From NCBI GenBank assembly GCA_016927695.1, contig JAFGME010000294.1, positions 1 through 47,142 on the forward strand: DNA of 47,142 nt, in the 5' to 3' direction. This DNA is from Bacteroidales bacterium. Its GTDB lineage: Bacteria; Bacteroidota; Bacteroidia; Bacteroidales; JAFGHD01. Below the pieces are notes generated by a model. That model was not told the origin of the DNA. It saw nothing but the letters and a program-made list of their open reading frames with translations, and did not search any database. A program made the translations under genes and the position numbers. Below, piece by piece: positions 37,471 through 45,977 of this stretch. The first letter of the stretch is position 1. Every line of letters begins with the position of its first letter.

Positions 37471-38718
37471 ATGAGAACCAATTTCGGAATTTTGCTTTTT
37501 TCATTTCTTTTTTTTCAGGTAATTATTCAGGCCCAACCGGTGTTGATTTCAGGTGGACCGGATAACGACATCATCGGTAGAATATGCAGGTTACCCGATT
37601 CAAGGTTGATTGCCATGATTGAACGCAACCCCGATTGGGGCTCGGGCGATTTGTTTATTTCAATATCCTGGGATAGCGGGTACTCCTGGAGCGGTCTGGA
37701 ACCTGTTGTAGTGAAAGCAGGAAATCAATCCACCCATTCTGTTGTTGTTACTCCGGATGATAGCATACGGTCATACTATGCATCCGATGAAACGGGAACC
37801 TATAAGATACGGACCATTTCGTCCATCGACGGGATTAATTGGGTGAACGACCACCAGATTGACCTGGGATGGGATGCTGACCAGGATGTTTACGATCCGG
37901 ATGTCATTGTTGAAGGAGATGGCTCCATGATAATGACCTATGTTAGAATGGGAAGCGGGGGCTATGTTTCATACTGTTCAGAAACAAACCAGTGGGATCA
38001 AAACAAAACCCTGGTTCAATCGGGTGCCTACCGGATCAGGATTTGCAGACATCCGTTTTACGGATACCTCGCAGCATATCACCGGAATATGGGAAATAAT
38101 CAGTATGACGTGAATGTGAAGACATCCACGGACCTGATCAACTGGTCGGATGAAACAACCATTACAAATTCAGGGAATTCCCACGATCCTTGCTGTGGTT
38201 GTATAGATATTGAATATTGGCTATATTATGCCACCTATAAAAACGGTGCCTACAACCTTTACAGGAAATCTTCGACCGATGGATTGAACTGGTCATTTGA
38301 AGAACAAATCACTTTTGACAATACCCACAATACTCAACCTGCTTTTACTCTTGATCTTTACACGAAAACAATCGGTTTGAACCTTGTATGGACCCATGCC
38401 ATCGATTATGATACCGACAACGACATTTATTTTGAAAGGTACATTTATACGGAAGTAATAGAACAACAGCGGGATGAGGATCATATCAGGATTATCCAAT
38501 CAATTGAGAATACTTTCCAATTCACACTACCAAATAGATTGACAGGAAAGTTTGATTTATTTGTTTATGATTTGCAAGGCAGGATTATTGAGAACAAAAA
38601 AATAACCGTTGTTGCAGGCCTTTCACAAGTCGCCTTGAATTTTATAAAAACAGGAGTCTATTTGTTCCATGTTGTTGCCAATGGGGATAAATTCACTGAA
38701 AAAATTTATGTGCAATAG
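37471..38718 (+). CDS. Secreted sialidase-fold (BNR-like) protein with T9SS type A sorting domain
   Basis: Signal peptide MRTNFGILLFSFLFFQVIIQAQP; Asp-box-like SWDSGYSWSG repeats; C-term FDLFVYDLQGRIIENKKI...TGVYLFHVVANGDKFTEKIYVQ. Confidence 0.75.
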   Translation: MRTNFGILLFSFLFFQVIIQAQPVLISGGPDNDIIGRICRLPDSRLIAMIERNPDWGSGDLFISISWDSGYSWSGLEPVVVKAGNQSTHSVVVTPDDSIRSYYASDETGTYKIRTISSIDGINWVNDHQIDLGWDADQDVYDPDVIVEGDGSMIMTYVRMGSGGYVSYCSETNQWDQNKTLVQSGAYRIRICRHPFYGYLAAYHRNMGNNQYDVNVKTSTDLINWSDETTITNSGNSHDPCCGCIDIEYWLYYATYKNGAYNLYRKSSTDGLNWSFEEQITFDNTHNTQPAFTLDLYTKTIGLNLVWTHAIDYDTDNDIYFERYIYTEVIEQQRDEDHIRIIQSIENTFQFTLPNRLTGKFDLFVYDLQGRIIENKKITVVAGLSQVALNFIKTGVYLFHVVANGDKFTEKIYVQ

Positions 38719-38743
38719 CACAATAGGGTCGTAGACAACAAAG

Positions 38744-40996
38744 CTATTCAATTATAATTTTTTCAGAAACCGTATCTTTAGAATTTCCCCCAACATAAAC
38801 CACAAATTCACCCGGTTCAAAATTTTTAGTAAGATCGGGATGGTAAAAGGCCAGATCGTCTCTGGTCAAAGTGAATGTCAGGATCCGGGATTCCCCTTTT
38901 TTGATCATCACCTTTTGAAATCCTTTCAACTCCTTTACCGGTCTGGTGATCGTTCCGATATTGTCCTGAACATACAATTGCACCACCTCTTCGCCATCCA
39001 TATCGCCGGTATTCGATACTTTGACCCGGATGTTAATTTGATCGCCTTCTACCTCGACCGATAGGCCATCGTATTTGAAAGTGGTATAGCTCAGGCCATA
39101 GCCGAAAGGATAAAGCGGGTCATTGGGTGAGTCGAGGTATTTCGACAGGTATTTAAAATCAGGTCTTTCGGGGTTGATGGGCCTTCCTGTATTTTTATGG
39201 TTGTAATAAATGGGTACCTGTCCCACACTGCGCGGGAAAGTCATGGTGAGTTTCCCTGAAGGATTATAATCGCCGAACAGCACATCGGCAATGCCGTTTC
39301 CGGCCTGGGTTCCGCCAAACCAGGTTTCGAGGATGGCCGGCGCGATTTCATCGAGTTTGGTGATGGTCAGCGGTCTGCCGTTAAAAAGCACGACGGCTGT
39401 TGGTTTACCGGTTTTGATCACTGCTTCGGCCAGGTTGTTTTGAACGCCTGGAAGTCCGATGTCGGTGCGACTGGCAGCTTCACCACTCATCCAGCCGTGT
39501 TCGCCCAGGGCAAGAATAACAAAATCGGATTGTCTGGCCAGGTTCACGGCTTCCGCAAATCCGCTTTTGTCGGGATCATTCACTTTGCAGCCTTCCATCC
39601 ATTTCACCGACGCACATGAACCGGCTTTGTTAATCATTCCTTCCATCAGGGTCACCGCTTTTTTGGGTTCGCCGGCTGCCATCCAGTTGCCCAGCATGTC
39701 TTTTTTCGAGTTTCCCAGTGGACCAATGATGGCAATCGATTTGACATCCTTCGATATCGGCAGGGTATGGTTTTGGTTTTTCAATAAAACGCAACTCTTT
39801 GCCACCGATTCACGGGCAGCGGCAAGCTGCTCAGCATTCATGATATCGATTTTTACCCGCTCTTCATCACAGTATTTATAGGGATCATCAAATAATCCCA
39901 GTTTCATTTTTGCCTCAATTACTCTCCGCACTGCCTGATCGATCAGATCTTCCGTAATTTTGCCTTCTTCCACAAGCTGTTTGAGGTAGTGGAGATAAGC
40001 GCTTCCCTGCATATCCATATCCACGCCCGCTTTTATGACCAATTCAGCAGCCTGACTTGTATCGGCAGCCACCCCATGATTTTCCAATTCATTGATGGAA
40101 GTGTAATCCGACACGGTAAACCCATCAAATCCCCACTGCTCTCTTAATAAATCACGCAAGAGCCATTTGTTGGATGTAGCGGGAACACCGCTGATCTCAT
40201 TGAAGGCGGTCATGAGCGAACCCACTCCTGCATCAATGGCCGCTTTGAAAGGTGGTAAATAATATTCAAATAATGTCAGTTTCGATATATCCACGGTGTT
40301 GTATTCCCGGCCGGCTTCGGCATCACCGTAAGCGGCAAAGTGTTTCACGCAGGCCATAATCGTGTTATTGGCTGATTGGTCATCACCCTGGTAACCGCGT
40401 ACATAAGCCTCTGCCACCAGGCAACCCAGGTATGTGTCTTCTCCGGCGCCTTCAGCAACCCGTCCCCAGCGGGGATCGCGACTGACATCCACCATGGGCG
40501 AATAGGTCCATGCCAGGCCATCGGCACTCGATTCCACGGCCGCGATACGGGCCGTTTTTTCGATCATATCCAAATCGAAACTGCAGCTCAGCCCCAATGG
40601 AATGGGAAAAATGGTCTTATAGCCATGGATAATGTCTAATCCGAAAAGTATGGGTATTCCGAGCCGGGTTTCTTCAACGGCAGCTTGCTGCACAGTTCGT
40701 ATCCTTTCAGCCGACCGGATGTTTAATATAGCTCCCACTTTGCCCTCCCTCACTTTTTTGCTGATATCGGTGGCCGAAAAATCACCGGTAATAAAATCGC
40801 TGGAAGCCACCAGGTTTAATTGACCTATCTTCTCTTCGAGTGTCATTTGCCCGATCAGCTCATCGATGAAGGCATCCCCATTTGAATTTGTCGAAACTTC
40901 TGATTTTTGTTTGCATGAGTTCGAAATTTCCAGAAAAAAGAAAATCAGGAAAAATATCTGAATTTTGTTAAGCGATTGTTTTCTCGATTTAAACAT
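38744..40996 (-). CDS. GH3 beta-glucosidase (BglX-like), probable lipoprotein
   Basis: YSPMVDVSRDPRWGRVAEGAGEDTYLGCLVAEAYVRGYQG; GFDGFTVSDYTSI nucleophile region; N-terminal ...LEISNSCKQK. Confidence 0.92.
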   Translation of the reverse strand: MFKSRKQSLNKIQIFFLIFFFLEISNSCKQKSEVSTNSNGDAFIDELIGQMTLEEKIGQLNLVASSDFITGDFSATDISKKVREGKVGAILNIRSAERIRTVQQAAVEETRLGIPILFGLDIIHGYKTIFPIPLGLSCSFDLDMIEKTARIAAVESSADGLAWTYSPMVDVSRDPRWGRVAEGAGEDTYLGCLVAEAYVRGYQGDDQSANNTIMACVKHFAAYGDAEAGREYNTVDISKLTLFEYYLPPFKAAIDAGVGSLMTAFNEISGVPATSNKWLLRDLLREQWGFDGFTVSDYTSINELENHGVAADTSQAAELVIKAGVDMDMQGSAYLHYLKQLVEEGKITEDLIDQAVRRVIEAKMKLGLFDDPYKYCDEERVKIDIMNAEQLAAARESVAKSCVLLKNQNHTLPISKDVKSIAIIGPLGNSKKDMLGNWMAAGEPKKAVTLMEGMINKAGSCASVKWMEGCKVNDPDKSGFAEAVNLARQSDFVILALGEHGWMSGEAASRTDIGLPGVQNNLAEAVIKTGKPTAVVLFNGRPLTITKLDEIAPAILETWFGGTQAGNGIADVLFGDYNPSGKLTMTFPRSVGQVPIYYNHKNTGRPINPERPDFKYLSKYLDSPNDPLYPFGYGLSYTTFKYDGLSVEVEGDQINIRVKVSNTGDMDGEEVVQLYVQDNIGTITRPVKELKGFQKVMIKKGESRILTFTLTRDDLAFYHPDLTKNFEPGEFVVYVGGNSKDTVSEKIIIE

Positions 40997-41023
40997 TTAA
41001 AAGTGATTTTTTGATGATATATT

Positions 41024-44000
41024 TCACAAAAATACCTCAATCTGATTATCTTTCGGATTTAGCAGGTTCAAAAACTGTTTCCGCAGAATAACTGCCCCAC
41101 CCTCCCGATATTTATTTTTTTCACGGGTGAAAACCATATTTTCACCATTGATTTTAATTTGCTTTGGCCCGAAGAGATGATCCTTCAAATTGTACTGAAA
41201 AGTCACAGGATATCCCAGGCATTTAATGGAAATTTTTAAACCATCCATCGAAGCGGGCAAAACAGGATCAATGACCACGCTGTTGCTTTCAATCCTGATG
41301 CCCAGAAGCTGCTTCACCACGAGGCCGATATAAATGCCCGGCCCGCTGGAATATATTCGCCAGCCTCCTTTCAGAGGATAATTGCCGTTGATCACATATT
41401 TATAATGTTCATCTGCCTCATAGCGGTTTTTAAAAGCCACATCCGAACTGCTGTAATAGCAGTTGGCCTGCCGCCGGTCACCATTGGGAACCACCTCGTT
41501 ATAACCGATCGGGATGGCCTGCCGGAGCGCTTTCACAAAAGCTTCTGCATGACCCAGGCGCGCCAGCAGCTCTGCATAGCGTATGTGCTCATGCACATAC
41601 ATCAGTCCGATCTCGCGACCGAAAAACGTACTGCTTTCAGCCCGTTGGAAGATCTCCTGTCTGCCGCCCCTGTACCTCAGCGGACGGTCCATCAGCCGGG
41701 CACCATCGGGTCCTTTCAGGTGTTGCTCAATCAGGTGATGATGATGTTCAGCCTGTTCCCTGATGAAAATGCCACTGATAATTCCCCGTTCCATGGGCAA
41801 CAGGCTGTAGCGGATTCCGGTTATTTTATCTGAAGGATGCAGCAACACGCTGATGGAGCCATCATCTTCCACTTTTCCATAACCGGCCACAATGCCGTCT
41901 CTGACCAGGTGTTTGTTGAAATCGGACTGGATGTTTTCACAAATTTGCGCCAGGTTTTCTGCTCTGGCTGAATCTCCGGTTCTGGCATAAACTTCACGCA
42001 GTTGTCTAAATGCCTGGTAATTCATTGCTACGGTCCAGCTCGAAATGAGCCGTTGTGCCAGCTCTTTGCTGACCGGCTGCAGCGAATCGTTCCAGTCGCC
42101 GCCACCGAAGGGAACCAGCGATGTTCCCGGAATGAACGAATCAAGTATCATCATCACCAGCCTGTCGACATGCTCGCTGAGCGGTGTTTTTTCGGCAAAA
42201 TTTTCGTCTTTTTCGTGGTAATAGGGCAGCACTTCCTGAAGGATGCCGGTATCGCCGGTTACTTTGATATAGTCGCTCAGTGCAATGATGCACCAGTAAA
42301 AAATATCGCCATGTGCTTCATCTGCCCGGATGTTATGGTAGCTGTCGAACATCCACCACTGCGGCCAGCCACCGTCGGGATTCTGGTTGGAGAAAATGGT
42401 ACACAAAACAGTCCGGGCCTCATCGTATTTTTCAAGTGTAAGGAGTAAATCGACCGGCCCCTGCGATACATCACGTGTGCCCCAGGCAGCGCCACCGAAC
42501 TGTTCCAGTCCATAGGGGGTCAGGTAGTGAATCAGGGCATTTTGGCCATACCAGGGAAGTATCTGCTGAATGGCGGCCATGTCTTTTTGCCGGCTACGGA
42601 TTGTGAGGTTCAGGCTCAGATCCAACCAATCAGCAAGGGCCTCTTCCCGGTCGGAAAACAATCTTTTTATCGGGTCATCGATCCCGGCCATTGGGGAATG
42701 TGTTTTAACCTCACCGATGATGCTCATACAAAATTGTTCCGTTTCTTCTACCGCGATCACCGAAAGAGTGCAACCCGACTGTTTGTTGTCTTCGAACAGG
42801 ATATCATCACCGTGAAACTGGTAGCCGGCGTTTGTGGATTGAACCAAAAACCGGAATTGGGCATCCGGAAATTTACCGGCGATAATGCTGCCAACGGTGG
42901 GTCTCAAAACCAGTTCTTCCTTTGATTTCCCGGGTAATGGTTTCCACCCATTGGTTTGATCAAACTGATGTGAGATCAGTAATTTCAGGGGTTTCCCTTC
43001 CAACACCTTAAAAGCAATGTTGATGCGGGGCTCATTCTTCGAAGTCCATGTAACAACCTCGAAACAGTGTTTTTCTTTTTTATAGATCCAGCGGCAGTGG
43101 TTCAGTCCCATTTCGAATGCAGAGGGAACACCCAGTAAATAATAGTGGCCGTCGATCTCAATGAAGATGCGCTGCCCTGAATCCCTGGACTGGTTGAACT
43201 GACTCGTGCAAATGGAGAGCAGCACATTAAAGTTGGTGTTGCCCTGCGTGATGTGCGAATTGAATACCCCGAAGGCAAATGCGGTGGTCGACATGCTGTT
43301 CTCATCGGGCACCAGTTGGGTGTTGGCCTGCATGATGTGGGCGTGCGGCCGGTCGGTTTTTACTTCTTTTGCCCGGAGAACCACATGGTTGTTTTTACCA
43401 CTGAAAAAGGAAAAGAGTGTGCCATTATCCTTTTCGACGTGTCGGCGATCCTCCCCGAAAAATCGATTAATCTCAGTTTCGCTTAAATCATCGGATTGAA
43501 GGAAAGGAGCTTTGTTAAAGAGGTTCGTGTTCGGTTGACTTAAATCTTCTGTATTAATGAAGGGAATTTCATTGTTAAACTCCTCCATCAACGACGGCAA
43601 TTTCTCCAGGTCTTTTTCGGAAGTAGCTTCAGAATGATCAGGCATATAGGTTGCCACGAATGCACGAATGGTTTTTTCTCCGATGGCAAGGGTGAAAGGT
43701 TTTTCCTGGAGCGCCAGCACGGAGGATTCCCCGGCTAATTCACCACCGAGGTTTTCCGAAAGCAGACCTTCGGGTATACCGGTTTCGCGAAAGGTTTTTC
43801 CATAGAACAACATTCCATCGGTGCAGGCGGATGCAGCGCAGTTGGTAGAGGCCATCATCAGCCAGGGATGTCCGGTGGATTCTTTCATGTTTTGCCGGCA
43901 ACAGATCACCTTACCGTAGGTTTTATCTTCCAGGATTCTTCTTTCTAAATACTGGCTCACATAATATTCGTTTACCGGCTCCGATCCGGCCGTTTTGAGC

Positions 44001-44368
44001 GAAATATCCTGCAGGTGTACCAGGTCGAGATCAACCGCATGGCTACTTTTGTTTTCGATTACTACCTGCCATAGCCAGCTCAGCCTTTTTTCTGAAAGCT
44101 CTAATTGGCAGGTATATTCCAATTCGTTCCAACTACCTTTCGCAACATAACAATTATCTTCAAACTTAAAACGGCTGTTGCTTTCCGGACCTAAAAGTGG
44201 TGTAAAAGAAATTTTATTTGCTTTTTTCCTCAGAAATAATTGTGTTCCTGAACCGGAAAATGGGGTTTCCTCCCTGAGGTTGATACGGATGGGGCCTGAA
44301 GTGATGCTTTTTACGAGTCCGTTATCTAAGAAGTTGAATGTGAGTCCTTCGGGGTTAATTAGTTTCAT
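41024..44368 (-). CDS. GH94 glycoside phosphorylase, long form (1114 aa)
   Basis: FGGGDWNDSLQPV, WGTRDVSQGPVDLLLTLEKYDEAR, NQNPDGGWPQWWMFDSYHNIRADEAHGDIFYWC are GH94 hallmarks; no signal peptide evident. Confidence 0.88.
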   Translation of the reverse strand: MKLINPEGLTFNFLDNGLVKSITSGPIRINLREETPFSGSGTQLFLRKKANKISFTPLLGPESNSRFKFEDNCYVAKGSWNELEYTCQLELSEKRLSWLWQVVIENKSSHAVDLDLVHLQDISLKTAGSEPVNEYYVSQYLERRILEDKTYGKVICCRQNMKESTGHPWLMMASTNCAASACTDGMLFYGKTFRETGIPEGLLSENLGGELAGESSVLALQEKPFTLAIGEKTIRAFVATYMPDHSEATSEKDLEKLPSLMEEFNNEIPFINTEDLSQPNTNLFNKAPFLQSDDLSETEINRFFGEDRRHVEKDNGTLFSFFSGKNNHVVLRAKEVKTDRPHAHIMQANTQLVPDENSMSTTAFAFGVFNSHITQGNTNFNVLLSICTSQFNQSRDSGQRIFIEIDGHYYLLGVPSAFEMGLNHCRWIYKKEKHCFEVVTWTSKNEPRINIAFKVLEGKPLKLLISHQFDQTNGWKPLPGKSKEELVLRPTVGSIIAGKFPDAQFRFLVQSTNAGYQFHGDDILFEDNKQSGCTLSVIAVEETEQFCMSIIGEVKTHSPMAGIDDPIKRLFSDREEALADWLDLSLNLTIRSRQKDMAAIQQILPWYGQNALIHYLTPYGLEQFGGAAWGTRDVSQGPVDLLLTLEKYDEARTVLCTIFSNQNPDGGWPQWWMFDSYHNIRADEAHGDIFYWCIIALSDYIKVTGDTGILQEVLPYYHEKDENFAEKTPLSEHVDRLVMMILDSFIPGTSLVPFGGGDWNDSLQPVSKELAQRLISSWTVAMNYQAFRQLREVYARTGDSARAENLAQICENIQSDFNKHLVRDGIVAGYGKVEDDGSISVLLHPSDKITGIRYSLLPMERGIISGIFIREQAEHHHHLIEQHLKGPDGARLMDRPLRYRGGRQEIFQRAESSTFFGREIGLMYVHEHIRYAELLARLGHAEAFVKALRQAIPIGYNEVVPNGDRRQANCYYSSSDVAFKNRYEADEHYKYVINGNYPLKGGWRIYSSGPGIYIGLVVKQLLGIRIESNSVVIDPVLPASMDGLKISIKCLGYPVTFQYNLKDHLFGPKQIKINGENMVFTREKNKYREGGAVILRKQFLNLLNPKDNQIEVFL

Positions 44369-44407
44369 TATTGTAGGCGCTTTAGTTTTTGGATGGTTTT
44401 ATCGTGT

Positions 44408-44608
44408 TCAACTTCCGGTTTTGTTATTCTTTTTCTTATGATCATTGGCCGGGGACTGATTAGAATGATCCGACATTTTTTTCAGTCCAATTACCGGATT
44501 TTCATCTTCAAAAACATCACTGATCAGCAACTGATCATCTCCGTTTTCATTCATTTCTTTGAAAGCACTTTCCCATCCTTTTTTTGGTTTCTTCTTCTGT
44601 TTCATCAC
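44408..44608 (-). pseudogene. MazE/AbrB-type antitoxin C-terminal fragment
   Basis: KQKKKPKKGWESAFKEMNENGDDQLLISDVFEDENPV resembles the C-terminus of MazE-like antitoxins; the N-terminal DNA-binding half is missing. Confidence 0.5.
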
Positions 44609-44920
44609 TTATTCCTGATATTTAGTTTCGCTTTCTCTAATCCTCCTGATTTTCTCAATGCTCTCAACTTTGGTTAAACGTTCTTCCTCGTTATCGAAGT
44701 CATCCTGAAGTCCAAGCCAGAACTTAGCTGAATTTCCAAATTATGAACTAAGCCTGAGTGCAGAATCAGCCGTAATTCTCCTGTTTCCTTTGATGATTTG
44801 GGATATTCTAGTTTGTGGAATTTCGATGTCTTTTGAAAGTTTGGAAGCGGAAATTTCCAGCGGCTTTAAAAACTCTTCCAAAAGTACCTCTCTGGGATGT
44901 ATGTTTTCGAGTCGTTCCAT
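44609..44920 (-). pseudogene. HigA-like XRE antitoxin gene with one in-frame stop
   Basis: MERLENIHPREVLLEEFLKPLEISASKLSKDIEIPQTRISQIIKGNRRITADSALRLSS*FGNSAKFWLGLQDDFDNEEERLTKVESIEKIRRIRESETKYQE; TAA at 44741-44743 where HigA proteins usually have Tyr (RLSxYFG). Confidence 0.85.
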
Positions 44921-44929
44921 TTTCTATTG

Positions 44930-45011
44930 TTATTTATGATAGTCTAAAATAGTTACCCGATACGGATTATTGTTTTTCCAGATATTTATACAATTCTCCA
45001 CTCTCCTTTTC
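44930..45011 (-). pseudogene. HigB-like toxin C-terminal remnant, frameshifted
   Basis: GEWRIV in one frame and IWKNNNPYRVTILDYHK* in another, directly upstream of the higA-like gene; resembles HigB tails ending in DYH. Confidence 0.55.
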
Positions 45012-45014
45012 TTT

Positions 45015-45977
45015 TTATATTCGTGGACCAATAAATTTATCTCCGTTAAAATGGATCATGTGATCAGGGAAACTAACTACCCAAACTTCTGTTTCCCAGG
45101 CAATATCAGAAGTGTGTCGCTTAAATTCTTTAAAATCAGGAAATGCCGTTACATAAATTTTACCAGCTTGGCAGTTCCTCAGCATTTTTTCCAATTCGAC
45201 AATCCTTTTTGGAGAAACAGGGCCATGTGAGGTGACTGCTTCAATCAGGAAAAGCCATTTTTTCTTTTTTTCGTACAGGACAACATCAGGCAATTTACTG
45301 TGTTCATCGATTGATATTCCAAGATTTTTCAACCCCTTTTTATCCATGTAAAGGTCCTTCTTGGCAGTATCTCCAACATAAAGTAAATCGCTTCCTGGAG
45401 CAAAACGTGATGCAAATTCTTTGATGATTGCGATCTGTACTTCATTGTGCTTACCGGGTGAAAAGTTTAGTTCCGTTCCATTTTTAAGTTTTACGGGAAT
45501 TTTTCTTAAATCTCTTTTTCTGCTATACTTCTCACGCAATAATCCAACATTTTCTTTAAAGTACCTGATTTCCTTGTTCCAATTTTTGGTTTTAAAGGAT
45601 TTAATGACTTTTATAGCTTCTGGTGATAAGCGATAATGATTGTCCTTGCTGTTGGTTGGTAGCTCAGGGTTTTCCGGGTTATGGTCTACTATTCCGGCCT
45701 GAACAAATTGATGAAGCGTTTGTCTTCGAAATGTCTCCCTCGAATTTTCAGCATACTTTATTTTATAATGCTCGGCAATAAAACGCATCACACCTTCATA
45801 TTTGGCATTTTCCTTATTGCCCACAACAGACATACTTATGGCTTTTGATTTGCTCCATTTATCTTGTTCTTTGAGGTTACACAATGCGAGCAAGGTTAAT
45901 GCAGAACGGTCATTTTGCTGTCTTTTTGGAAGCCCGATTGCTTCCAATATCTGTTTTGCTTCTTCAATTTTACTCAT
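45015..45977 (-). CDS. BsuBI/PstI-family restriction endonuclease
   Basis: SKIEEAKQILEAIGLPKRQQNDRSALTLLALCNLK N-term; DVVLYEKKKKWLFLIEAVTSHGPVSPKRIVELEKML catalytic region. Confidence 0.92.
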   Translation of the reverse strand: MSKIEEAKQILEAIGLPKRQQNDRSALTLLALCNLKEQDKWSKSKAISMSVVGNKENAKYEGVMRFIAEHYKIKYAENSRETFRRQTLHQFVQAGIVDHNPENPELPTNSKDNHYRLSPEAIKVIKSFKTKNWNKEIRYFKENVGLLREKYSRKRDLRKIPVKLKNGTELNFSPGKHNEVQIAIIKEFASRFAPGSDLLYVGDTAKKDLYMDKKGLKNLGISIDEHSKLPDVVLYEKKKKWLFLIEAVTSHGPVSPKRIVELEKMLRNCQAGKIYVTAFPDFKEFKRHTSDIAWETEVWVVSFPDHMIHFNGDKFIGPRI

